A stretch of DNA of 40,297 nt, taken from assembly GCA_017550445.1 (NCBI GenBank), contig JAFZOV010000031.1:1-40297 (forward strand), in the 5' to 3' direction. The notes under the pieces are model-generated. The model worked only from the letters and a program-made list of their open reading frames with translations, ran no database searches and was not told the DNA's origin. Source of the DNA: Fibrobacter sp. (GTDB lineage: Bacteria > Fibrobacterota > Fibrobacteria > Fibrobacterales > Fibrobacteraceae). Numbering within the stretch: the stretch's first letter is position 1; every line of letters begins with the position of its first letter. Position numbers and translations under genes: made by a program. Shown one piece after another: positions 29,660-37,587 of the stretch.

Positions 29660-31477
29660 ATGAATCTTTCAAAGATAATCCTCTCTTTTGGACTAACATC
29701 AATTGCAGCATCTTTCATTGCCTGCTCGGATGATTCATCTAGCAGCGCCCCCGATGTGACACCCGATGATACTCCCGCAATCGAGTCCAGCTCTTCTGAA
29801 GAATCAAACCAGAATCCAGGAGAATCGAGCTCGTCTACGCAAACAAACACTACCCCCGGTGCCTTTAGCTACGCTCCTGTCACGGCCGGGGCAACAGAAA
29901 GCGCCCAAAAGCTTTACAACTTCCTCGCCACGAACTATGGCGTAAAAACCGTTGCTGGCGTTATGACTGGCGATGTCAACTCGTCCACCCTCAAGGAACT
30001 CGTCGATGTGGATACGTTCCACGTTTACACGGGCAAGTATCCCGCCCTCGTAGGTTTCGACTTCCTGTTTGCTACAGGCAAAAACGGCAGCGATCCCTGG
30101 TACCAGAGCTACACGCAGATGGCTCTTGACGCCGCCAAGGACTTGTGGAATCAGGGCGGCATTCCGGCCTTTACCTGGCACTGGAAAGACCCCAGCGACA
30201 AGATTGACGCATTCTACACCAAGTCCGGAAACTCCAGCGAATACACGGATTTCGATTTTACCCAAGGTTTTGTTGACCCCGCCTGCACCGCAAATTGTGC
30301 ATGGAATACCGAATCCGAGACTTACAAGCAGATTGTCAGCGACATTGATGAGATTGCCGAAAAGTTCCTCGCTCTGCAAGATGCCGGAGTCGCAGCGATT
30401 TTCCGCCCGCTCCACGAAGCTAGCGGCAAGTGGTTCTGGTGGGGCACCAAGGGCGGTGCCGCATTCCAGGCACTCTACAACTTGGTCTATGACGAAATGG
30501 TGAGTGTCAAGGGCGTAAAGAACCTCGTATGGGTCTGGAACCCCGAATACAGCAAGGATACCGACTGGAATCCGGGTGCAACCAAATACGACATCATCAG
30601 TCTCGACATTTACAACGCTTGGGACTACACGTCCTTGTAAACCAAGGCTTACTCCGAACTTACCACGAATTACGGTAGCGGCAAGATGTTCGCCGTTTCC
30701 GAAAACGGCTCCATTCCCGATATATCTACCATGGCAGCAAACAACACCAAATGGGCCTGGTGGATGCCCTGGTACCAAAGCTGGAACGGAAAGTACCTCG
30801 ACCAGACTGTTAGCGCCGTCTGGAAAGCCAATATGGATAGTCCCTGCACCATCAGCCTAGAATCAATGCCTGGTTGGGAAAACTACACCATCTCTAGCAC
30901 TCCGGTTGACGCTTGCGAAATCGGTTACGAACTCGGCAAGCTTGACACAGCCCGCATCATCGAAGAAGTTTTCCCGAGCGACCTCGAAACAAACGGCTGG
31001 TTGCAAGTGAAACTTACCGCTAATGCTGAAGATACAGCAAAGGGCAACATCGTCGTTCTCGACAAGGACATCCCCGACCTGTCTACAGCAAACAAGATTA
31101 CCCTGAAGGTCTACAACACCAACCAGATGTCTGGAATTTGGTTCACAATCGCATTCCTTACAGGCGCACCGGATTGGGCATGGGCTCAACCTGATGGATG
31201 CTGGATCAACCCGGGCGAAGAAACTCTCTGCGAAATTGATCTCGCTACCACCGCTAAAGACAAGGTAGTCTTGGAAGGTGACGACTACACCAGTTTCATG
31301 AGCAACATTTCGAAATTCTACCTCGAAATCTATGCTGAAGGATTCAATGGAACCGTCTATTACGACGATATCAAGGTTGACGACGCAACCGTCATCGCCG
31401 ATTTCAACACAAAGCAAACTATCAAGGTTGAAGAAGGCAACCTGGTGACCGCAACCATCATGGGTAACGGGAACTAA
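29660..31477 (+). pseudogene. GH26 beta-mannanase lipoprotein interrupted by one in-frame TAA
   Basis: The frame runs 606 codons including the final stop, with a single TAA at 30638-30640 (codon 327). AGGAG precedes ATG 29660. The N-terminus has lipobox SFIACSDD and Ser-rich linkers. GH26 starts near TESAQKLYNFLATNYGVKT. The acid/base Glu253 lies in FRPLHEASGKWFWWG before the stop; the nucleophile in VSENG (codon 348) lies after it. The truncated 326-residue product would therefore be inactive. Downstream of the stop the frame is intact for 278 codons, finishing the barrel and a jelly-roll carbohydrate-binding-like domain that ends ATIMGNGN. A single CAA-to-TAA change would explain the interruption. 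Recent decay, strain polymorphism, read-through or sequencing error are all possible. Confidence 0.88.
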
Positions 31478-31502
31478 CAACAAGTTTCTCTTCATGACTC
31501 CT

Positions 31503-31545
31503 GAATCCCCGTGGTTGACGCAAGTTTGCCGCGGGGATTCTTTTT
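31503..31545 (+). terminator. Terminator after the first GH26 gene
   Basis: GAATCCCCG and CGGGGATTC form a 9-bp stem with a long loop, followed by TTTTT. It separates the first GH26 from the other two. Confidence 0.82.
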
Positions 31546-31619
31546 CGAAACACGTTTTTTAGGCTACAAAATTTATAAACCGGAAAAATTAAATTATTTT
31601 AAAAAGAACCGGAGGTGGT

Positions 31620-33374
31620 ATGAATTTCTATAAAATATTGACCGCAACAACCCTTGCTTTTTCGTCTTATTCCTTGGCAGAAGCGCTCCGCTACGAAGCA
31701 GAAGCGGCTATTCCTGCCGATGACCACAACGCTGAAGCCGTAGCCGATGCCAATGCCTCGGGCGGCAAGTACGTAGAAATGGGTTCGGGAAACCTCCTGT
31801 TTGATATCGAAATGCCTAGCGAAGGTTACTACACGCTCTATGTGAACTACAAGCTCCCCACCGATCGCGGAAGCAAGACGCAGAATCTGACTCTCAACGG
31901 AAGCTCTGCAGGCCAGGTAACCTTCGGCGTAAGCGACGAGTTTTCCAAAATCAAAGCCGCAGGAAAAATCAAGCTAGCCAAGGGCAAGAATACCATCGGC
32001 ATCGAGAAATCCTGGGGCTGGGTCGGAATCGACTATATCGAAATTACGGAATTCGAGGCAACCCCCTGGGACATCAGCCCCAAGCCCGTGACACCCGAAC
32101 CCACCGAAAGTGCCCAGAAACTATACAACTTCTTGCTTGCAAATTTCGGCAAACGCACCATCAGCGGCGTGATGACCAACGATGTCATGGCGACCGACGG
32201 CAAGTACACCCCGCTTGACTACACGAACCAAACGGAACTCAAGTACATCCGCGATGCAAGCGGCAAGAACGTAGTCCTCGTAGGATTCGACTTCTTGCAC
32301 GCCACCGGGAAAAATTCCGAAGGCGAATGGTACAGGGGCTACACGCACGGCGCACTCGAAATGGCAAAGACCGTATGGAAAGCGGGCGGCATTCCTCAAT
32401 TCAACTGGCATTGGAAAGATCCGTCGCACAGCATCGAGGCCTTCTATACGCAATCAGGCGACAAAAGCTCCTACACTGAATTCAGCATCAACCTCGCCTA
32501 TGACCCCGAAACGAAAAAGTGGAAAACCGACAGCGACGAATACAAGGCGATTGTCCGCGACATAGAAATCATCGCCGATTCGCTGCTGACTTTACAGAAA
32601 GAAGGCGTTGCCGTACTGTGGCGTCCGCTGCACGAAGCGAGCGGCAAGTGGTTCTGGTGGGGTACCGACGGGGCATCCTCCTGCGTCGCCCTGTACAAGC
32701 TCATGTTCGATATTTTCGTGAACAAGAAAGGTCTTCACAACCTGATTTGGGTGTGGACCACCGACGAAGCCCCCGATGCGCTTGACTGGTACCCCGGCGA
32801 CGAATACGTAGACGTTGTGGGCCGCGACTACTATTACTACCCACGTGAATCTAACCATGCATCGCTCATCAGTTCCTTTGAAAAAGTCAAGGATATATAC
32901 GGAGCCAAGAAAATAGTTACGTTGTCCGAAAACGGTTCCGTTCCTTACCCCGACGAGATGAAGGCCGATGGCGCCAACTGGAGCTGGTTTATGCCCTGGT
33001 ATGGCGACTACGCCATGGAAAGCTGGGCCAACGACAACAATGCCGAAAGCTGGAACACCGTGATGAACAACAGCTACACTATCACGCTCGAAGACATGCC
33101 CGGCTGGGACAAGTACGAAATACAGCAGACCACTGTAAACGCCATGGCCAAGAGAAATGCCCCAACATTCCTCTTTGATGGCAAAACCTTACAGTTGAAT
33201 TTAGGTCAAACCTCGGCAAAGGTTTCTGTATACGACTTGCAAGGCAACCGCATTTTAGTCAAGAACATGAGCGGAGACAAATCGCTGGATCTTTCACAGC
33301 TTGCCCATGGGAAATACATGGTGAAGGTGAATGGTTCCGGGATTTCGGCAGTGCAACCGATTTTAATTAAATAA
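31620..33374 (+). CDS. Secreted GH26 beta-mannanase with N-terminal CBM35-like domain
   Basis: 584 residues; GGAGGTGG precedes ATG 31620. The signal peptide ends near SYSLAEA. A CBM35/CBM6-like beta-sandwich (~22-145) reads RYEAEAAIPA, KYVEMGSGNLLFDIEM, then WVGIDYIEI at its end. The GH26 barrel (~160-500) has the acid/base Glu339 in WRPLHEASGKWFWWG and the nucleophile Glu437 in TLSENGS, with NWHWKDP before them. The last ~75 residues are a type IX-like sorting domain (VYDLQGNRILVKN, then HGKYMVKVNGSG). It cleaves beta-1,4-mannan outside the cell. The third GH26 gene follows after 18 nt, so these two form an operon. Confidence 0.93.
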   Translation: MNFYKILTATTLAFSSYSLAEALRYEAEAAIPADDHNAEAVADANASGGKYVEMGSGNLLFDIEMPSEGYYTLYVNYKLPTDRGSKTQNLTLNGSSAGQVTFGVSDEFSKIKAAGKIKLAKGKNTIGIEKSWGWVGIDYIEITEFEATPWDISPKPVTPEPTESAQKLYNFLLANFGKRTISGVMTNDVMATDGKYTPLDYTNQTELKYIRDASGKNVVLVGFDFLHATGKNSEGEWYRGYTHGALEMAKTVWKAGGIPQFNWHWKDPSHSIEAFYTQSGDKSSYTEFSINLAYDPETKKWKTDSDEYKAIVRDIEIIADSLLTLQKEGVAVLWRPLHEASGKWFWWGTDGASSCVALYKLMFDIFVNKKGLHNLIWVWTTDEAPDALDWYPGDEYVDVVGRDYYYYPRESNHASLISSFEKVKDIYGAKKIVTLSENGSVPYPDEMKADGANWSWFMPWYGDYAMESWANDNNAESWNTVMNNSYTITLEDMPGWDKYEIQQTTVNAMAKRNAPTFLFDGKTLQLNLGQTSAKVSVYDLQGNRILVKNMSGDKSLDLSQLAHGKYMVKVNGSGISAVQPILIK

Positions 33375-33392
33375 AAAATCAAGGAGTGTGTT

Positions 33393-35270
33393 ATGGGATG
33401 TAAAACTTTAACGGCATTTGCCGTATTGTCGGCAGCGGCACTCGCGTTTGCCGCCCCCACCAAGTACGAAGCAGAAGACCAAGCTGGCATTCCCACGACA
33501 GATGTTTCTACAGACGATGAAGGTGCCAAGTACGTCAAACCCGCCGATGCGGCCGGCATGACGTTTACGGTGAAAGCCGAAGAGACCGCCGTCTACGACA
33601 TTACCGCTAGAGTGCGCATCAAGATTTACGCCTGGATTACCTCTAAAATCGTAGTCAACGGCGTAGAAGCGGGCAGTATGCTCACCACACCGCGCAATTG
33701 CGATTCGAGCTACGTGATTTCAGCATCGGCCAAGATGAAGGTCGGCGAAAACACGATTACAGTAGGCAATGAGTCGATTGGCGTAGACTACATTACCGTC
33801 GAGCGCCACCCGGATCCGCAATTTAAAATCAGTGCGACGCCGGTTACACCAAACGCAAGCGAAAACGCTAGGAAAGTCTACACGTTCCTCCGCGAAAACT
33901 TTGGTAAGAAGACCATTAGCGGCATGATGATTAGCGACCAGAATTTCAACTACAATTATGGCGACATGAAAATCATTCCGCCCGGCGGCTGCACACCCGC
34001 AGATTCCTGCAAGTACACCGACGAAGAGGTGCAATGGAAGGGCCAAACCGACATCGCCGAATTCTACAAGCGTAGCGGCCACTACCCCGCTATTGGCGGC
34101 TTTGACATGCTCTTTGCCGCAGGCGGCCACCATGACGAAGGTTGGTTCTTGGGCTACACCGAAAACAACCTGCTCATGACCGAAGAACTCTGGAAAATGG
34201 GCGGCATTCCGACCTATACCTGGCACTGGAAAGTCGGCAAAGACACCGTGTTCTACACCAAGGATACCTACCCCAAGAACGGGTTCAACGCCGACGGCTG
34301 TAAAGATGGCATAATGGGCACCAGCGAAAGCAACACCTGCTTCAACTACACCAAGGCCTTCAAGGGCGAACAGTGCAAAGAAATCGACGAAACCTCGCAG
34401 GAATACAAGGATATCGTCGCAGACGTAGACATCGTTTCGGGCTATTTCAAGCAACTTGAAGAAAAAGGCATCGCCGTCGTGTGGCGTCCGCTACATGAAG
34501 CAAGCGGTGGCTGGTTCTGGTGGGGCACCGCCAGCGCCGAATGCTATGTACAGCTTTACCGACTGGTATTCAAGCGCATGGTCGAAACGAACAAGCTCAC
34601 CAACCTGATTTGGGTTTGGAACATCAATACCGATCCGTCCCTCGGCTACGACTACAGCGCATTGAATGCAGCATGGTACCCCGGCGACGAATATGTAGAC
34701 ATTGTGGCAGTTGACATTTACGACCCACTGAACGACCACAATTCCGCCGCAAATTACTACAACAAGATTGTGAGCGATGTGGGCACCAACAAAATGATTG
34801 CCCTGAGCGAAAACGGCGCCATTCCGGACATCGACAGTATCGCCGAAGACAAGGCCTATTGGAGCTACTGGATGACTTGGAGCCAGACCTGGAGCGGAAA
34901 CTTCTTGGAAAAGACTCCGGCCGATATGTGGAAAAAGAACCTGGATGACGACCGCATTATCGCCCTCGACGATATGCCCGGCTGGGACAAGGTTATCGCA
35001 GGCACCACACCAATCCACGCTGCTGTTGCAAACAAATTAGCAATCAGCGTAAGCGGCAAGACGCTCAATCTGAATATGAGTAGCGCCGCCCCCGCAAGCA
35101 TCGCCCTCTTCGACATGCTCGGCCACAAGGTGGCAACGCTTGCAAAGGGCAATCTCGCCGCCGGCTCGTTGCAATTCAGCCTAGACGGCATCGCCAGCGG
35201 CAACTACATCGTCCGTGCCAAAATCGGCACCGCAAACTACGCAAAGAAAATAACCTATTCCGCCCAGTGA
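33393..35270 (+). CDS. Secreted GH26 beta-mannanase with N-terminal CBM35-like domain (second in operon)
   Basis: 625 residues; AAGGAG precedes ATG 33393. The signal peptide ends near LAFAAPT. A CBM35-like domain (KYEAEDQAGIP to IGVDYITVERH) is followed by a GH26 barrel with acid/base Glu369 in WRPLHEASGGWFWWG and nucleophile Glu473 in ALSENGA. Compared with its neighbours the barrel has an extra loop around residues 195-215 and 285-325 containing several Cys (PPGGCTPADSCKYTD and ADGCKDGIMG), probably disulfide-bonded. A type IX-like tail ends the protein (LFDMLGHKVATLAKGNL). It overlaps the convergent ribF stop by 16 nt. Different loops suggest a different mannan substrate from its neighbour. 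Confidence 0.93.
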   Translation: MGCKTLTAFAVLSAAALAFAAPTKYEAEDQAGIPTTDVSTDDEGAKYVKPADAAGMTFTVKAEETAVYDITARVRIKIYAWITSKIVVNGVEAGSMLTTPRNCDSSYVISASAKMKVGENTITVGNESIGVDYITVERHPDPQFKISATPVTPNASENARKVYTFLRENFGKKTISGMMISDQNFNYNYGDMKIIPPGGCTPADSCKYTDEEVQWKGQTDIAEFYKRSGHYPAIGGFDMLFAAGGHHDEGWFLGYTENNLLMTEELWKMGGIPTYTWHWKVGKDTVFYTKDTYPKNGFNADGCKDGIMGTSESNTCFNYTKAFKGEQCKEIDETSQEYKDIVADVDIVSGYFKQLEEKGIAVVWRPLHEASGGWFWWGTASAECYVQLYRLVFKRMVETNKLTNLIWVWNINTDPSLGYDYSALNAAWYPGDEYVDIVAVDIYDPLNDHNSAANYYNKIVSDVGTNKMIALSENGAIPDIDSIAEDKAYWSYWMTWSQTWSGNFLEKTPADMWKKNLDDDRIIALDDMPGWDKVIAGTTPIHAAVANKLAISVSGKTLNLNMSSAAPASIALFDMLGHKVATLAKGNLAAGSLQFSLDGIASGNYIVRAKIGTANYAKKITYSAQ

Positions 35271-36157
35271 TTGCCGTTGTAATTGCGGGCGGTATCAGCA
35301 TCCATCCCGATCTGACGAACCAAATCGTCTAAGGTCGGGAATTTTTGTTCGGGGCGCAGGTACGCCATCAGGTCAAGCACCATGGGGCGACCGTAAATAT
35401 CTTCGCTAAAATCGAGCAGAAACGCTTCGATGGCAAGGCGCTGGTTACCTGTAGAGGGTTGCGTTCCAATATTTACGACTGCGCGGAAAGAACGTTCTCC
35501 CCCGTTGCCATCGGGTAAGCGGGCTGTCGCCACATACACGCCGTGCTTGGGCAAGAACTTGTACTTTTCCACTTGCAAATTCGCTGTCGGGAAACCGATA
35601 GTATGCCCAAGGCGTTTTCCTTCGACAATCGTACCAGACAAGCGATACGGACGACCCAGATACGTCTGCGCACGCGACACGTCGCCATTCAGCAAAGCGT
35701 TACGCACGGCAGAAGAACTCACTCGTTCGCCCTTATGCAACACAATGGAAAGCATCGCTGTATAAAGTTCGGGGAAAGTGGCGGTAATCGTTTCGTAGTT
35801 ACCCTTGCCGCCGGCGCCAAAGCAATGGTCGTGTCCAAAGAACATCGCACAAACACCGCGCTTTTCAATCAGTTCGGTGCGCACAAATTCGTCGAACGGA
35901 AGTTTTGCAACTTCGGGCGTAAACGGGAGCACTAAAAATTCAAGGCCAAGACTTTCAATGAACTCGCGTTTTTCTTCGGTAGTGGTAAGGAGTAACGGAT
36001 CACCAGGGCCACGCAAAACGTAATTGGAATGCGGTTCAAAGCTAATGACCGTAGGTGTCCAGCCGTTTATTTCTGCAACGGCCTTAAGCGTGCGGAAAAG
36101 CGCCTGGTGTCCCAGGTGGCATCCGTCAAAATTACCCATTGTCACAGCACGCTTCAT
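35255..36157 (-). CDS. ribF: Bifunctional riboflavin kinase / FMN adenylyltransferase
   Basis: 300 residues from ATG 36157; GTG 36160 one codon earlier is equally possible (AAGGA upstream). It makes FMN and FAD from riboflavin. The N-terminal adenylyltransferase domain shows TMGNFDGCHLGHQALF (HxGH-type nucleotide site) and FGHDHCFGAGGKGNYE, then ISSxR-like VSSSAVRNALLNGDV. The C-terminal kinase domain shows GKRLGHTIGFPTANL and GVYVATARL, then AVVNIGTQPS and the final EQKFPTLDDLVRQIGMD. It is the last gene of the infB-rbfA-truB-ribF series. The 70-nt gap to truB contains a TGTCAT hairpin element. Confidence 0.96.
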   Translation of the reverse strand: MKRAVTMGNFDGCHLGHQALFRTLKAVAEINGWTPTVISFEPHSNYVLRGPGDPLLLTTTEEKREFIESLGLEFLVLPFTPEVAKLPFDEFVRTELIEKRGVCAMFFGHDHCFGAGGKGNYETITATFPELYTAMLSIVLHKGERVSSSAVRNALLNGDVSRAQTYLGRPYRLSGTIVEGKRLGHTIGFPTANLQVEKYKFLPKHGVYVATARLPDGNGGERSFRAVVNIGTQPSTGNQRLAIEAFLLDFSEDIYGRPMVLDLMAYLRPEQKFPTLDDLVRQIGMDADTARNYNGNHWAE

Positions 36158-36198
36158 CACTCGTCATTCCTTACTAGTCTTGTCAGACTCTCTTTGAT

Positions 36199-36227
36199 TG
36201 TCATCCCCGCACAGGTGGGGATCTCCT
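36199..36227 (+). repeat. TGTCAT...ATCTCCT hairpin element, copy after truB
   Basis: TGTCAT, stem ATCCCC/GGGGAT and the end ATCTCCT. In the direction of truB it starts at the stop codon, exactly as copy 1 does after valS. Confidence 0.78.
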
Positions 36228-37151
36228 TTACTCATCCTCGCCTAAATAGAATTTAGGTTTGATTCGCCCCGGCTCGTAAAAACATAGCGCAAGGACTTCG
36301 CCTTGCATATTCGCCGCGAAAACGTGTCCCTCGGGGCCTACGCCCTCGATTTTCTCTTTCCACGGGAGCCAATTGCCCTGGCGAATAACGGCCACTTGTT
36401 CAGGCGTAAGACGCACCACCGGAAAATCGAGCACCGCATCGACCGGCAACAGATTTTCACGAGTCAACGCATCACCACGCACGGCTTTATCGACAGTCAC
36501 ATTACCGATGCGGTGTCTGCGTATTTGCGATACGCAGGCGTAGGTCCCGAGAGCGCGACCAATGTCGCGCCCAAGCGCCCTGATGTAAGTTCCCTTGGAG
36601 CATTCGCAAATCAAGTCGAACGTCGCAAATTCCTTGCCGCTACAACCTTCGGTGAATTCACCCTCGCCTATTACCTTGAGTTCACTAATGTGAATCTTGC
36701 GGGGTTTCAGCTCAATGTTACGGCCTCGTTCCATCAGGTCGCTTGCACGAACGCCGTTGATTTTCACAGCGCAATACTTCGGCGGAATCTGCTCGATATC
36801 ACCCGTGAACTGCGGAAGAACCGCTTCCAAGCGAGTTCTCTCGTCTCTCGTCTGTAGCGAGCCTGCGAGCGTTCTCTCATCTTGTTCTACGACTTCCCCG
36901 TCCCACTCTAAAGTGTCGGTTTCGTAGCCGAGGTGCAGCCTAAAGCTGTAGCACTTGTCCTTGGCTTCCACAAACGGCAAGAGTCGCGTGCAGCGGCCCG
37001 TCGCCGCAATAATCAGCCCCGAGGCACGCAAATCAAGCGTACCCGCATGGCCTACGCGCTTCGTAGAAAAGACCCTTTTCAGTGGGAAAAGGGCCTTAAA
37101 AGAAGTTTCACCAGCAATCTTGTCCAACAGAACGAAGCCGGAATTGCTCAA
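36228..37151 (-). CDS. truB: tRNA pseudouridine-55 synthase with a repeat-derived segment
   Basis: 307 residues. It converts U55 of the tRNA T-loop to pseudouridine. Motifs are VLLDKIAGETSF, KRVGHAGTLDLRASGLIIAATG (catalytic Asp; the usual Pro after it is Leu), YSFRLHLGYETDTLEWDGEVV, IPPKYCAVKINGVRASDLMERG and CSKGTYIRALGRDIG. A C-terminal PUA-like domain follows. The start is TTG 37151, directly after the rbfA stop, because no ATG lies upstream of the family N-terminus. Between GEVVEQ and LEAVLPQFTG lies DERTLAGSLQTRDERTR, encoded by AGACGAG-type heptamers (36832-36880). Confidence 0.94.
   Translation of the reverse strand: MSNSGFVLLDKIAGETSFKALFPLKRVFSTKRVGHAGTLDLRASGLIIAATGRCTRLLPFVEAKDKCYSFRLHLGYETDTLEWDGEVVEQDERTLAGSLQTRDERTRLEAVLPQFTGDIEQIPPKYCAVKINGVRASDLMERGRNIELKPRKIHISELKVIGEGEFTEGCSGKEFATFDLICECSKGTYIRALGRDIGRALGTYACVSQIRRHRIGNVTVDKAVRGDALTRENLLPVDAVLDFPVVRLTPEQVAVIRQGNWLPWKEKIEGVGPEGHVFAANMQGEVLALCFYEPGRIKPKFYLGEDE
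36832..36880 (-). repeat. AGACGAG-family heptamer fragment inside truB
   Basis: On the minus strand GACGAGAGACGAGAGAAC occurs near one end, and GATGAGAGAACGCTCG opens the segment at the other. It is the same family as 21496-21523 and is translated in frame. Confidence 0.65.
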
Positions 37152-37505
37152 TTAGAGATCCCCTTTCTGCTTCAGTTCCGCCAGAATGCTTTCGATATGC
37201 ATGGCGTGTTCCAAGTTTTCATCCAGAACAAAATTCAGTTCGGGAATCTTGCGAATCTTGAGCGCCTTGCCCAAAACCGTACGGATATACCCGGCAGAAT
37301 TCTTGAGGCCAATCAGCGAATCGCGCTTTTCCTTGTCGGAACCCATCACCGAAACCATCACCTTCGCATAGCTCAGGTCATCGGTAATCGTCACACGCGT
37401 AATGCTAGCGAGACTGCTCACGCGAGGATCCTTCAAGCCCTTTTGCAAGAGCTTGCCGATTTCCTCGCGGAACTGTTCGTCCAATCTGTCTGTTCTTCTA
37501 CTCAT
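37152..37505 (-). CDS. rbfA: Ribosome-binding factor A
   Basis: 117 residues, normal length. RbfA binds the 30S subunit near helix 1 of 16S rRNA during cold-sensitive maturation. Visible are the N-terminal RLDEQFREEIGKLLQKGLKDPRV, SSLASITRVTITDDLSYAKVMVSVMG and the KH-like LRxIPEL region (KALKIRKIPELNFVLDENLEHAMHIE). It lies between infB and truB as in many bacteria. The ATG 37505 is preceded by heptamer repeat rather than a ribosome-binding site. The stop abuts the truB TTG start. Confidence 0.96.
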   Translation of the reverse strand: MSRRTDRLDEQFREEIGKLLQKGLKDPRVSSLASITRVTITDDLSYAKVMVSVMGSDKEKRDSLIGLKNSAGYIRTVLGKALKIRKIPELNFVLDENLEHAMHIESILAELKQKGDL

Positions 37506-37508
37506 ACT

Positions 37509-37587
37509 AATTCGGATTTCGGATTTCAGAGTTCTGAATTAAAATCTCAAATAATCAATTCCTAATTCCGAACTCCGAATTCTGAAT
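37509..37587. repeat. Heptamer array of 11 in-register units between infB and rbfA
   Basis: Forward units AATTCGG, ATTTCGG, ATTTCAG and AGTTCTG are followed, in the same 7-nt register, by reverse units ATTCCTA, ATTCCGA, ACTCCGA and ATTCTGA. It fills the gap from the infB stop to 3 nt before the rbfA start. Confidence 0.9.

Noticed and set aside
30638..30640. Selenocysteine or pyrrolysine recoding at the GH26 stop
   Set aside because: The codon is TAA, which is neither the Sec (TGA) nor the Pyl (TAG) codon, and the paralogs show no special residue at this position.
29804..30778. 324-codon open frame opposite the first GH26 gene
   Set aside because: It is antisense to a clear GH26 catalytic domain and spans the interrupting TAA only by chance.
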